Shown: in pieces, positions 1 through 10,526 of the stretch
How the letters are laid out: each line of letters starts with the position of its first letter
How positions within the stretch are numbered: position 1 is the first letter of the stretch
Source: Gordius sp. MW1
Taxonomy: Eukaryota > Nematomorpha > Gordioida > Gordea > Gordiidae
Length of the DNA stretch: 64,000 nt
NCBI GenBank assembly: GCA_964036665.1
Contig: OZ038529.1
Location: 248,001-312,000 of the forward strand
Reading direction: 5' to 3'
Position numbers and translations under genes: made by a program
Notes under the pieces: model-generated
The model's database searches: none
What the model was told of the DNA's origin: nothing
Seen by the model: only the letters and a program-made list of their open reading frames with translations

Positions 1-599
1 CATCATTAAATATAAATGCCTAATAAAAACTGCATTTTAAATGAATATATAAATAAATCACATTTTTTGCCTGTATGCACTATAAAAACTAACTTAACTT
101 AACAATTGAATTATCTTTTATAATGCATCCTTGGACAATATACACAAGGTATTAACTCAACCATAGCCCATTTGATTTGGCTATCATGATTCTATTACAT
201 AGTGGTGTCCTACCTAGGTTATCGAAGCAATTTGAAGGTTTTAGTTTAGGTCAGGATTACAAATAACGATTGGTTTCAAAGAAAGATGATTTAAGAAATT
301 AATATCTCCATAACCTTTTCACAACTAACACCATTCAATTTTTTAAGCTGAATACCTTTTTGGGTCAAGTTTAAATGATTCTGGATATGAAAAATTTGTA
401 TGAGGTGTAGTTGTTATAAAAGTAAATATTTTGAGGCTGTAGGATTTGAATTGAAGAAATTTCCTTGTCCAATTATATTTGGTCAGAATATATTTTACCC
501 GAGACTTTGACAAATAAAGTTTGTATCATTAAACGCAGCAACTTAACTAAAACTATTAATTTAGACCTAAAGTTTTTTATGCTGTTTATTTGAAACCCT

Positions 600-1026
600 A
601 AAAAAGTGCCAAAGAGTCCTGCAAAGGCCCATTGTTTTGACACAGCCCGACCCGACCTGAAATTTTATTAATTTTTTGTATAACTTGAATCATTATGACC
701 CTTGCCCGACCTGGTCTCTAATGTTTAAATCAGAGACCAAAAATGCTCGGACCGCCCGGCAATTTAGATTTTCGGACAGGCACCATAACAAGATTTTGGC
801 AATTAGGGCTCAATAAACTTTCTTGCCTAGTGTATTATTTTATTTTCGTTTATTTTGTCTTTATTTGATATAATAATTATTTATCGTTACTCTCGCTCAA
901 AAAGATCGAGAATTAAATTACTATATTTTGGTAAATATAACCAAATTATTGCATAAAATAATTATCATTTCGGGTCGAGCAGCTGTAAAGATTCGGAAAT
1001 GGCCCGGCCGGTTAATTAAGTTATAA
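600..1026. other. CG-rich hAT-like MITE fragment
   Basis: This AT-rich stretch contains short runs rich in CCCG, such as GCCCGACCCGACCTG near 640 and ACCGCCCGGC near 750. They resemble the CCCG-rich interior of the better defined hAT-like element at 10527-11534, and similar fragments lie at about 14927-15010, 15294-15350 and 20140-20205. No clear terminal repeats or target duplication can be seen here, so only family membership is proposed. The first 600 bases of the window show no feature I can support. Confidence 0.35.
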
Positions 1027-1419
1027 AATATCAACGGGTCTGCGAAAACAAAGCTGACCTTTAGTTTAAACAAAGTCCAATATAAAACTTTGTCAACTAG
1101 TATATATTGTGGTAACGTATACGTCAGATGTCGTATGAGGGAGTGCAAGGGCAGACTCAGGGTTCGTGCGCGAGCCGTTAAGGCTTACAGAACTCACAGT
1201 CACGCAGATGATGAGGCGGAATACTTTAAACTCATGTCGCGACAAAAGTTGAAACAAGCCGTGCTAGAATCTCCCACCACTCCTATGATCAAGGTGTACG
1301 GAGAGGTTTTGGAAGATTTGATGGCAAAGTACCCAAACATTGCCACCATACCCGACGCCCTGCCAAAGTACTACTCCGTGGAAAAGACCTTGATGAGAGC
1401 TACGAAAACCATGCCCTAA
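1027..1419 (+). CDS. FLYWCH-type zinc finger protein, 3' part
   Basis: The open frame runs from 1027 to a TAA at 1417-1419. It contains a motif of FLYWCH/MULE-associated zinc fingers: a VRCRMRECKGRLRV stretch (two Cys spaced as C-x4-C, followed by K-G-R) and then THSHADD, which would supply the two histidines. The C-terminal 60 residues (KLMSRQKLKQAVLE, a proline-rich turn, then PKYYSVEKTLMRATK) resemble the conserved tail after FLYWCH domains in many invertebrate proteins of unknown role. These domains bind DNA and occur in host genes as well as near transposase genes. No in-frame ATG lies upstream of the motif, so the start is missing or in another exon. The aromatic residues usually preceding the first Cys are only partly kept (VYVRC instead of YWRC). 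The codon mix is less AT-rich than the surroundings, as in the SCYL1 exons. Confidence 0.6.
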   Translation, partial: NINGSAKTKLTFSLNKVQYKTLSTSIYCGNVYVRCRMRECKGRLRVRARAVKAYRTHSHADDEAEYFKLMSRQKLKQAVLESPTTPMIKVYGEVLEDLMAKYPNIATIPDALPKYYSVEKTLMRATKTMP

Positions 1420-2719
1420 AATTATATTTGAATTTATCGTCTTTATATATTATGTGCGCTATATTGTGTATTTATATGAATAATATTGAACAAAATGTAC
1501 GCCTTTGCTTCGGTAGGCAAAGAGATGACTTGTGTATATGTCTAAGAATTTAAAAACAGGGTTGAAATCGACTGAACATTAGAATATGGTTTTAAATATA
1601 AAAAGATTGTTTCTATGTAGCGTTGATGGAAAGAGAAAGGACAAAAAAATGACAACAATATATACTAAACACTTGTCGAGGGTAAAACTGATTTTAACCC
1701 TCAATTGCTGAGTTATTGTAGCTTTTATTAATTTTTGTTAAAATACTTTATAGCCTGAAACTAGCCTCGTTTACGCAAGGGTTTTAGAATAATTAAAATT
1801 GATTTTAATTTTATCTCGTCGTCGTTGTGTAACATAAACCAAACTTTAGTTCAATAAGCTAAATTTAGCTTGATTAAATGAGAATTATAAAAGATGCTAT
1901 TTTCTTTTAATTTTAATATGTTTAAGATATCTTTTAAACGGGCCCTCATCATTACTCCTTTTACATCGCGTTCTCATTTAATTAAATATTGCACCCCAAC
2001 TTTTATACTTTTGGTGGTATAATAGCCAAGTCAGCTAAACAACAAGGCCATCACCTGGCCACTCGTTATAAGGTTTGGCTATATTCTAATTTAAAAACTG
2101 TGCGACCTCGTATAACTCGATAATTGTCAATGGCGTACTAGCTATTTAGATGTAAGAATATCAAAATACTTTAATGTTTTACCCTATATAATGGGAAATC
2201 AAAGTTCCTTCAGTTCACAAGCTGTCATTGCATCTCCCCCTTAAAATAGCTATTATAATATAATGTTCCTTATTAACAATTAACTATTCTTTCAAATTTT
2301 TTCAACTCTATAGGTCACATCCATATGCGTTTATCTCCCCATTAAGTTTTCTTAACTTCAAATCTTTTCCATTAATGCTTAATTAAGCAATAAACACATT
2401 CCCTGAAAGTTTTAGCATGCGGTTCCTTCGAGCCCTCAAAAACAAAGCATTAATGCTCTTTAAAGTTACCCGAATCCTATAATTTGGTCCCTACTAATGG
2501 CTCCAAACCACCCTACCATCCTATTTCATCGGTACTTGAATCCAGTGACACCAATTAATATCCCTGGCAGACATAATTTGTCCCAGTTATCTAATAATAG
2601 TCTTTAAATGCGAGCCAAACCTGCACCTTGACATCTATGGACCTACCAAATATTCGCAGAAATTTTCATAAAAATCGGTCATGCCATTTCGGAGGAGTTT
2701 AATTACAAACACCGTGACA
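1420..2719. other. non-coding AT-rich sequence
   Basis: I see no gene, repeat or RNA here. There is an AT-rich 3' flank after the FLYWCH ORF and only short open frames with no recognisable motif. Confidence 0.5.
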
Positions 2720-2771
2720 CGAGAATTTTATATATTAAATTTTGTCATATTCAAGGACATCTTCAGGTTAA

Positions 2772-3352
2772 CCCTCGAGAGCATTCGTGGGGTATAACTT
2801 TACCCCCCTTTTCAACTTCTTATAACTTTCAAAGTATTCTTTTAAAACCTTTCAAATTTTAAACATGTGTTTATAGAGGTCTTAAGATTGATGGTAGAAA
2901 TTTTGATATGAATCTGTTCAGCATTACAAAATTTATTAACAATTTTTTGGACCCCCATTTTTATTTTGGTTATTTTAGAGCATCCCCTCATTTTACCTCT
3001 TGACATCATACACCTTAAAATAAATCAAAATAAACGTGATTTTAAATCAAAAGAATGTTCAAAATGTATTAAAAACACAAATTGTAAAAGATATCATACA
3101 AAAAAATACATTATTTTTTCAAACAAAAAAAACTTGCGTAAGAGCATTCGTGGGGTAACATAACCCCACTACCCATAAAAGCTTCTTTATTTTAAAAAGT
3201 ATTAAGCCAAAACCTATGAATTTTTCACCTAATCTAGTTCTTGATAAAATATTAAGCTACTGATGACCAAATTCATTAGACTTAAATTGCGTTTTATATT
3301 TTAATTTATATTTTGCGTGGGTTTCGAAATACCCCACGAATACTCTCGGGGG
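2772..3352. mobile_element. piggyBac-like MITE with TTAA target duplication
   Basis: A 581-bp element begins CCCTCGAGAGCATTCGTGGG and ends with the near-perfect inverted copy ATACCCCACGAATACTCTCG followed by GGGG. It is flanked by TTAA at 2768-2771 and 3353-3356. The homologous empty site in the related repeat near 47350 has a single TTAA with no insert, so the insertion and its target are seen directly. TTAA targets and CCC-starting ends are the hallmark of piggyBac elements. A third copy of the terminal motif lies internally near 3142, suggesting a nested end. There is no transposase ORF, so it is non-autonomous. Confidence 0.85.
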
Positions 3353-3409
3353 TTAAAACAAAATTGAATTGATAAATAAAATAAAACAATTAAATGGAAT
3401 ATTCTATAG

Positions 3410-3533
3410 CATGGGTGTAGCCAAGTTTTGGAGTAGGGGGGGAGCGAAACGGGTAAAATTTCAATTAAGGAGGGGAAAAACATAATTTTTTTTTAATTTT
3501 TAAGGGTTTTTGCATTGTAAAAAAACGTCCATG
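3410..3533. mobile_element. CATGGGYGTA MITE, 8-bp target duplication
   Basis: A 124-bp insertion starts CATGGGTGTAGCCAAG and ends GTCCATG, flanked by TTCTATAG at 3402-3409 and 3534-3541. The related repeat at 47.4 kb lacks it. It belongs to the same family as 53578-53758. An 8-bp duplication suggests hAT-type transposition. It contains a G-run and an A/T-rich centre. Confidence 0.8.
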
Positions 3534-4026
3534 TTCTATAGGTAGGTTAATATTTTAATGTAAGAATGGATACAGGTTCTTATCCCATATTTTCATTGAG
3601 TGCTGGGTTTAACCTTCTAATGAAGAATTTAAAAATAATTTAAACCAAGTGAAATAGTATTTACCATTGATAACACATTCCAAAACTTATCCATCTTTCA
3701 ATAACCTATATTTTGGTTAATATATGAAAGTCGGTAATTGTTAATGAGAAATAGGGATTTGATATCTGTTGATTTCATAGCGATGGAACGACGAATCTTA
3801 TATTCATTAATTTAATAAGATTTATATGGTATCAATTGCGTGATAGAGAAAAAAGAAAACTTACATGAGCCTTAAGCTTGTGCTATATTATCCAACAGCG
3901 TGATCGTGCTAGCAAGCGCCAGCGAATGTCATTATTATCTTGAGGTCGTACCAGTCATAATCTTGGATACATGTCAGGCGAAAGCATTAAAATTGTTATA
4001 AATCTACAAAATAGCTTTTATATTTT

Positions 4027-4410
4027 TGTGGTGTTCCCCCGCTTACTTATTGTTTTACTCGTCTATTTTTATGGCCCCTTTTACTCACAAGTTAAAAAGG
4101 ATTCTTATATCGCTGGTACTCTGGTTTGTGCCGAGTAACCGTGATATTTTTGTTTTTAAATATCGCGAGTTAAACTGGCACATTAAAAACCTAATAAAAA
4201 GACTAAATATAATTTAAGAAATTAAATAGTCATCGAGCCATAGTGATATATATCTCTGTTTTTTTAAAACGTATTCATTCTCTTTTTCCCTTTTTCAAAA
4301 TTACGAAATCATATTATTTGTTCCAAAATTACGAAATTGTTACTATCAAACATTTGATCAATAAAGCATATATATATTTAAGAAATAATTAGACTGCTCC
4401 AGCCATTAAA
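4027..4410 (+). repeat. 5' LTR
   Basis: 384 bp starting TGTGGTGTTCCCCC and ending CAGCCATTAAA, nearly identical to 9575-9956. The end does not show the usual terminal CA. I placed it by the point where the copies diverge and by the matching ATTTT duplication outside. Confidence 0.9.
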
Positions 4411-4411
4411 G

Positions 4412-4429
4412 TGGTGTCAGAATTTACCC
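4412..4429 (+). other. putative primer-binding site
   Basis: TGGTGTCAGAATTTACCC follows the 5' LTR by one base, where a tRNA 3' end would anneal to prime minus-strand synthesis. Which tRNA is used was not determined. A related GGTGTCAGAA motif occurs in reverse at about 59613-59625 inside another insertion. Confidence 0.5.
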
Positions 4430-5076
4430 ATTCAGACCCTCAGGATATAGAACACATCGTATCAATTTTCCCCATCTAAGGAAAGAGAGTAGATCGGAAA
4501 CAAAATTATCAAAGCCAGCGGCGAAACAATCGTATACAAAAGGCAAAATAAAATCTACAAAAAAATAAAAGGTAAATAAAACTTACGTGTTGCATTTATT
4601 TTCTCTAATTATAATTATAATTCTATTTTTTTACATTTGCATAACATTTGTTTGAATTCGCGCTTTTTTAATTAAGATGTTAAGTGCAACAATTTAGTTC
4701 AGATATATATTGATTGATTTATATTAAGTAAAAAAAAATTTTTGGCGCTGTAAAAGGGTATTATCAATTAATTGAGTATATTGCAGGCTATTGCACGCGT
4801 TTAATTAAGTTTAATTTTGAGCACTTTAGTGTAAAAAAAGAAGATATTTACTATTATATATATATATCTTTTTACATGAATGTTGATGGAATATTAATAA
4901 AGTGTGTACATTCAATTATTTATATATTCATATATTGCTAGCATTCATTTAGCGTTTTTCAATTTAAAAGATATATAAATAAAAAGAAATTTCGTCGTTT
5001 TATTTTAATAATGTTTTTTCGTTCTTCACAACCCTCGTTCGTTATTAATTTTTTCAATTATCTGTGAGCGGATAAG

Positions 5077-5505
5077 ATGTTAGTCGCGTTAATTGGTTTT
5101 TCATTGATATTAATTTATATTCTCTCTAAGGTTAGGAGAGTTGAGAAGGTATTTGTTTTAAAAACAATGCGGTGTTTTAAGTGCAATAAGAGAGGCCCTA
5201 AAAGTTTTGACTGTTCCATAAATAGACCTAATTATAACTATGGGACAGATATTGGTAATCCCAATTTCAAGTACCCCGGTAGTTACAGAAACAGAAATAA
5301 TAATTATTATAGGACACCGAATTTTTATGCTAAAAATAACGGTTTTCAGAACAGTTACCGAGGTAATGAGAACAATTATCAAAGTCCGTTTAAACCTAAT
5401 TGTTGTAGTTTTCATAATCAATACGATAATAACGGTACTGATAGATGTGTAAAGCATGCCTGTCATGGAGACGCGGTTGCTGATAGGCAAGCCGCGCATG
5501 ACTGA
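5077..5505 (+). pseudogene. gag nucleocapsid remnant
   Basis: A 142-codon ORF with a zinc-knuckle-like CFKCNKRGPKSFDC near residues 33-46. Retroelement knuckles read C-x2-C-x4-H-x4-C. Here the histidine position appears as proline (RGPK), so a key zinc ligand is lost. An Asn/Tyr/Arg-rich stretch follows (residues 55-110), as in many nucleocapsid tails. The 660 bases between the 5' LTR and this ORF hold no matrix/capsid-like frame, so gag is truncated. The hydrophobic N-terminus is probably out-of-frame noise, not a signal peptide. Confidence 0.65.
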
Positions 5506-5559
5506 CTAGTCTTTTCGCGCATTGAAATTGAGAAATGGCGCCGCGAGGATTCGTTCAAT

Positions 5560-6198
5560 ATGTTTAATGCATCAAATACACCATCTGCGGTGATTAAAAT
5601 TGATAATATTCATATTAAAATGTTGATAGATACGGGCGCTTCCATTTCTATAATAAGTCAGCGTATTTTTAAAAAATATTGGCCGCTAAGATTTAAGGCA
5701 GCAAATCTTTTAGCTAAACAAGTTAACAATACTTATATTAATGTATTAGGTAAAGTTAATGTAATAGCAACAGTAAATAATTATAAGGTTAACCTAGAGT
5801 TATATTTAATCAAGGAAAATGTGGACAACATAATGGGATGGCCCTGGATAAAGGTAATAGGCCCTGAATTAAACTGGTGGGGAATTGATGAGTCAGATAA
5901 TTTAGATAAAATTTGTAGTTTTAAAGCTGAGTCCATAGTGGCATCGCGATTGCCCAGTGGTGCTTTACAGAGCTGGGACGCCAAGTCCACTAGCCTTGAA
6001 GTACCCCATGTTATCGCTGATTCACAGTGCGGGATTTCATCGATTAAATCCGCTCTCCATGAATCAGTCGATCCGAGGGCAAAGGCAAAACTTGTCACAA
6101 CATGGGCAGCAGAAATTACATTAATTTTGGCTAGATTTTCGGACATTTTTGAGAATAGTTTGGGCTGTATAAATGATAGAATTATCTCATTAGAGTAA
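5560..6198 (+). pseudogene. retroviral-type aspartic protease and start of pol
   Basis: The 212-codon frame has the catalytic LIDTGASISIIS motif at residues 26-37 of a pepsin-like retropepsin, which cleaves the polyprotein. A conserved hydrophobic stretch ending near MGWPWI follows. The C-terminal part (ARFSDIFENSLGC) matches the linker that precedes gypsy reverse transcriptase. The frame is then lost at 6196 by a stop, and RT sequence continues in another frame. Confidence 0.75.
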
Positions 6199-7032
6199 AT
6201 TCAAACGCCATACCTAAATTTTGTCCTGTTAGACGCTTACCTTTAATTATAAAAGATAAAGTAAATGCTGTAATTAAAGATTGGCTTAAAGACGAGGTGA
6301 TTGAACCTATAGCTATTCGGAATGGGCTACACCGTTAGTACCGGTCAGGAAACCTGACGGTACGGTACGCGTCTGTGCTAACTATAGGATTACAGTTAAT
6401 AAATTTATTATTGAAGTAAAATACCCGCTGCCGAGATTAGAAATGATTTTCGTTAAATTACAGGGAGTTAAATTATTTTCAAAAATTGATTTGGCTAGTG
6501 CGTACTTACAGCTTAAGGTAGACGAATGTCGTCACGGCTTTGAGCAATTAATACTGATGCCGGACTATTTAAATTCAAGAGATTACCTTTCGGCTTAAGC
6601 GTTTCAGCTACTTTCAACAGACAATGGCTTCCATTTTTAGTAATTTAGACGGCGTAATATTTTATTTAGACGACATTTTAGTCACTGTATAACTAGAGAA
6701 GAACACGATTAATCAAAGTTCTTGATTTAATTAAAGAAAAAGGATTAAGAGTTTCGGCTAAAAAATGCGTTTTTGGAACCGAGCAGATCTTATATTTAGG
6801 TCATATTTTAAGTGATGGTAGTATTCAACCTAAGTACGACAAAGTTATGGCAATTAAAGATATTAAAATACCAACTAATAAAAAGGAACTATCGTCATTT
6901 TTGGGCGTAATGAATTATTATAGTCGCTTTATTAATAATTATATGAAATTCGCTGGACCATTATATGAATTGCCAAAAAGTCTGTTTTATTTAAATGGGA
7001 CGAAACTCATACAGAAAATTTTAATTAATTAA
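6199..7032 (+). pseudogene. gypsy reverse transcriptase fragments
   Basis: RT sequence is spread over several frames. In order: the WATPLVPVRKPDGTVRVC palm entry near 6325, the KIDLASAYLQL block near 6485, a displaced RLPFGLS block near 6585, and the catalytic FYLDDILVT (YxDD) near 6660. The connection region with FLGVMNYYSRFI is at 6900-6940. Frameshifts near 6318 and 6570 plus in-frame stops make it non-functional. Its role was to copy element RNA into DNA in cytoplasmic particles. Confidence 0.8.
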
Positions 7033-7508
7033 AGAATGTTTTACTAACTAAACCCGTATTAAGGTGTTACAACCCCGACAAGCAACAAATTTTAAGAGAC
7101 GATGCGTCGAATGTAGGCATCGGCGGCGCATTATGTCAGGTCGAGGATAATATTGAACACCCTATTTTGTATTTTTCACGTATAATTAAAACAGAGGTCC
7201 GATATTTTGTTATTGAACGAGAGGCTCTAGCAATGATGTACGGATTACAGCGATGTCGAGAATATTTAATTGGTAAATCGTTTACTATAGTCACGGATCA
7301 TCAACCTCTAGTTGCGTTATTTAAAAAGGCTAACGACCAACTCCTAATGTCTGTTAGATTACAGCGTTGGCTAGTAATGTTAGGAAATTTTACCTTAACT
7401 CTTAAATATTGCAAGGGTGAAGACAATCATTTAGCTGATGTATTATTGCGTTTGGGCGCAGATGACATCGATGCTAATAATGATTCTTTATCTTGCAAGA
7501 TTGTCTGA
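7033..7508 (+). pseudogene. gypsy RNase H domain
   Basis: RNase H begins just before 7100 with a DASNVGIGGALCQ block (first catalytic Asp). It continues in a 113-codon open frame (7167-7508) with YFVIEREALAMMY (catalytic Glu), TIVTDHQPLVAL (catalytic Asp) and KGEDNHLADVLLRL (last Asp). The normal ADxLSR ending is altered to ADVLLR. This is the best preserved part of the element. The first 100 bases are separated from it by a frame break. Confidence 0.8.
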
Positions 7509-7511
7509 GGA

Positions 7512-8564
7512 GTGGTCATAAACATAATTAAAATTTTGGATTTAAATGACATAATAACCGAGAGTAATGCAGATCCTGATATAATTAAGGTTACAAATAT
7601 TTTACTTGGCTTGGAAGATGACACTGACATACCATCACCCTTTAAACATGTCTTAAACGAAATGTATTTAGAAGATGACGTGCTTAAGAGACAGGAAAGG
7701 TTAGTAGTTCCGAGTAAACTTCGCCAAGATGTGTTAAATGTTTTACATCAAGGTCAGGCAGGGATGGTTAAGATGAAGGGCCTAGCTAGACTTATATGTC
7801 TGGTGGCCTAAAATTAACAAGGACATCGAGAACTGCGTCAAGCAGTGCGGGTTATGTAAGCTTGACGCACCAATGCCGCGAAGGAATAAAAAGGCCAGAT
7901 GGCCACGTCCCAAATCTCCGTGGGAGAGGATACATGTTGATTTTTTTGAATTTGACAAAAAACGTTTTATATTAATTGTCGATGCATATTCCGGTTGGAC
8001 GGAATTTAAAAACGTTTTTAGCATGTCAGATAGAGTAACAATAAATATTTTAATAGAATTATTTGGACTACCTACATTGTTACAGTGGGGGCTTTCGTAA
8101 GCGTAAAATTTAAAAACTTTTGTTTAGAATTTAAGATTAACTATTTGCTAACGCCTCCTTATCACCCTAGCTCAAATGGGCAGGTGGAGAGGTATGTAGG
8201 AATATTTTAAAAATGGTTAAGAGTAGCTAAAGAGACGAAGGGAGGTACATGGATGTTAAGATTATATCATAATATGGCTCCAAGATTCTCTAATCGTCCT
8301 TCAGTTAGCTACGAATTTTTAAGCAGAAAGTTGAGGTACCCGCCTGACTTGTTTCAATATCTCGAACCAGAACTACCTAGGTCAAGTAGTTCTAGATTAA
8401 AAGTATATCAGAAAGTTTGGTATAGGAACTATTTGAAGGAAATTATGAGGGGACTAGGCGAGATAGTAGAGCAGGTAGGCTCAAAGATTTATAAGATTAA
8501 AAATGCAGAAACAAATGAGATTGAGACTAGGCATGAGGAACAGAATAAATTGTACAATGCTTAA
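7512..8564 (+). pseudogene. gypsy integrase fragments
   Basis: Pieces in three frames cover the zinc-binding HHCC domain (HQGQAGMVKMKG, with the second His replaced by Gln, then CVKQCGLC), the catalytic core (WERIHVDFFEF with the first Asp, and an SNGQVERYV block with the Glu near 8175-8200), and a C-terminal tail. Stops at 7809 and 8098 and the His loss make it inactive. The intact enzyme would insert the cDNA and produce the 5-bp duplication seen at the element ends. Confidence 0.8.
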
Positions 8565-8671
8565 TAGTCGAAAGACATTTTTATATGAAATGTTAAATCT
8601 TATGTTTTTATATTCTGCATTAGATACCAGTCCATGCGCGAAGGCCCCTGTTAATTACATTTGCGGCGAGG

Positions 8672-9040
8672 GTGGTTAATTTAACACACCCCGTTGAGGC
8701 ACCACCGCGGGAGACGGCTAGGTTGAGACCAATTGGGAACTGCCAACCAGCTGCGAGGTTTACACCTGCAGGTACTGTGGCACCCGGGTCTGTACAAGCT
8801 GGGCCTATCACTCATACTAGTGTTACCAGCCGAGACGGCCAGGTGGCCGGAACAGCTGTGGCTCGTAGGAGAAAGTGCTATGGGTACAGGAGGAGGCATT
8901 CACCTCCGATGTGTCCGAAACCCCAAGCACTCAATAGGCCGATAGTCCCGGTCCGTGAGGAGGGAGAACCGGCAGTCCGGATTGAGGGGGCTTTAGAAGT
9001 CCTGAACCTCGATGGGGCAACCGCTTCGACTTCTCGTTAG
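8672..9040 (+). CDS. GC-rich ORF in the gypsy 3' region, unknown
   Basis: A 122-codon frame lies between integrase and the 3' LTR. Its base composition is much richer in G and C than the rest of the element. The product is Pro/Ala/Arg-rich with no transmembrane segment or signal peptide, so it does not look like an env gene. It may be the C-terminal extension of pol/integrase after a frameshift, or captured sequence. A C16 run follows at 9081-9096. The reading frame may be fortuitous. Confidence 0.3.
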   Translation: MVNLTHPVEAPPRETARLRPIGNCQPAARFTPAGTVAPGSVQAGPITHTSVTSRDGQVAGTAVARRRKCYGYRRRHSPPMCPKPQALNRPIVPVREEGEPAVRIEGALEVLNLDGATASTSR

Positions 9041-9159
9041 AGGGCGGAGACTAGCTTATTTGTTTTTGGTTGTTTATTTCCCCCCCCCCCCCCCCACACA
9101 CCATAAATTTTACTCTACTCGTGTTTATTATGAATCATGTTTGTTTGTTTCCCTATGAT

Positions 9160-9450
9160 ATATATTACCCTTCTGTAACGATCATTTTTGCCTAACTTAT
9201 ACACATTCATTATTCAAAAAAAACATTAAAAAAAATATATATATTATCCTTCCGTAACGATTGTTATACACCTTTATTATCCAAAAAAATATATAATATC
9301 CATCCGTAACAATTATTATACACGGTTATTATCCAAAAAAAAGAAAGAAAGGCGCGACATCCAAAATACTCTATCAAACGTGACATACGAAATACTCTTT
9401 CGAACGCGACATCCGAAATATTCTAACAAATGCGACATACGAACAAAAAA
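9160..9450 (+). repeat. minisatellites in gypsy 3' untranslated region
   Basis: Two adjacent tandem arrays. The first repeats a roughly 60-bp unit with TATCCTTCCGTAACGATT and TTATTATCCAAAAAA about three times (9160-9345). The second repeats a roughly 26-bp unit around CGACATCCGAAATACTCT four times (9352-9440). Arrays just upstream of the polypurine tract are common in some gypsy lineages. Confidence 0.7.
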
Positions 9451-9561
9451 GAAGCGCCGAGGAAAAAAGAAAAAGTAAAACAACAAGAATCGTTGGGCAA
9501 TAGCACCGATAACCCGCTCCTACCCTTTGCGGCTTATGGACATCAAATCTTTGACTTCTCG

Positions 9562-9574
9562 TTAAAGGGGGAGG
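9562..9574 (+). other. polypurine tract
   Basis: TTAAAGGGGGAGG directly precedes the 3' LTR, in the position of the plus-strand primer of LTR retrotransposons. Confidence 0.7.
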
Positions 9575-9956
9575 TGTGGTGTTCCCCCGCTTACTTATTG
9601 TTTTACTCATCTAATTTTATGGCCCCTTTTACTCACAAGTTAAAAAGGATTTTTATATCGCTGGTACTCGGGTTTGTGCCGAGTAACCATGATATTTTTG
9701 TTTTTAAATATCGCGATCTAAACTGGCACATTAAAAAACTAATAAAAAGGCTAAATATAATTTAAGAAATTAAATAGTCATCGAGCCATAGTGATATATA
9801 TCTCTGTCTTTTTAAAACGTATTCATTCTTTTTTTCCCTTTTCAAAATTACGAAATCATATTATTTGTTCCAAAATTACAAAATTGTTACTATCAAACAT
9901 TTGATCAATAAGCATATATATATTTAAGAAATATTTAGACCGCTCCAGCCATTAAA
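9575..9956 (+). repeat. 3' LTR
   Basis: 382 bp, pairing with 4027-4410. It contains the same GGCCCCTTTTACTCACAAG block and an ATTTGATCAATAA segment that may carry the polyadenylation signal. It is followed by the target duplication ATTTT. Confidence 0.9.
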
Positions 9957-9961
9957 ATTTT

Positions 9962-10526
9962 AACTCCCTACCCGTTAACAGCCTACTGACTAGAGACAAG
10001 CGTGGACGTAGCTAACATTGGGTTACAGGGGGGGCCAATAATCATTTAGGGAGGGGCAAATAATTATTTTTTAAAATCTTAGCTATAATATTAATAAATT
10101 TCAACATATTGTAGGATTGAGAGGATTAGCCGCCACCTCCGTTCAAACATATATATATAAATATTGTGGAAGTAGCTCTCAGAATAATAACGACTCGTTA
10201 TCGCCTCCCCCTTTTGATATTTGTCTATGAAGTAAATTGTACTTCAAATTTGAGCTTCGGCTTGAGATCGAGCTGGTCTACCAAGTCCCACCAAAAACAT
10301 TTACTTTATTCTTTTTGTTCTCGCTCGGGCTCTGCATGGCTCTACCTGTCCCGCATATATCTCTAAACTTTTGCTCACACTCTTAGTTTAACGCTCCATC
10401 CTTTGCCTCTATGATCGATAGTGCTATTGTGTCAGTTATCCCCCTTCTCATGCCCCACCTACCACAACGGTTTTGTTGATCATAATAACTATCTGGCAAA
10501 AAGGACATCTTGTTTATAATCTTGAT
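9962..10526. other. non-coding; degenerate G-run MITE at its start
   Basis: GTGGACGTAGCTAAC near 10002 followed by G7 and GGGAGGGG is a weak copy of the CATGGGYGTA MITE family. The rest shows nothing recognisable. Confidence 0.35.

Larger units (their letters stand above)
2720..3660 (+). repeat. dispersed repeat, copy 1 (two MITEs inside)
   Basis: Once the two MITEs at 2772-3352 and 3410-3533 are removed, this segment matches 47310-47520 on the same strand. Shared landmarks in order are TATTCAAGGACATC, a TTAA site, GAATTGATAA, a TATAGGTAGG block and AATGGATACAGGT. The family is unnamed to me and non-coding. It is useful because the copy at 47.3 kb preserves the empty sites of both insertions. 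Confidence 0.7.
4027..9956 (+). mobile_element. Ty3/gypsy LTR retrotransposon, degenerate
   Basis: A 5.93-kb element is bounded by direct LTRs (4027-4410 and 9575-9956) and the 5-bp target duplication ATTTT (4022-4026 and 9957-9961). Between the LTRs the fragments run gag, protease, reverse transcriptase, RNase H, integrase, which is the Ty3/gypsy order. Every domain except RNase H is damaged by stops or frameshifts. The two LTRs differ at only a few sites, so insertion looks fairly young despite the broken ORFs. The element may have been copied by enzymes acting in trans, or sequencing errors in homopolymers may add to the damage. Confidence 0.92.

Noticed and set aside
5077-5140. Signal peptide or membrane segment at the start of the gag ORF
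   Set aside because: The hydrophobic stretch precedes a nucleocapsid knuckle in a truncated gag and is more likely read-through of non-coding leader.
8672-9040. An env-like third ORF of the gypsy element
   Set aside because: No signal peptide, transmembrane segment or cysteine pattern. The composition is Pro/Ala/Arg-rich and the frame may be fortuitous.
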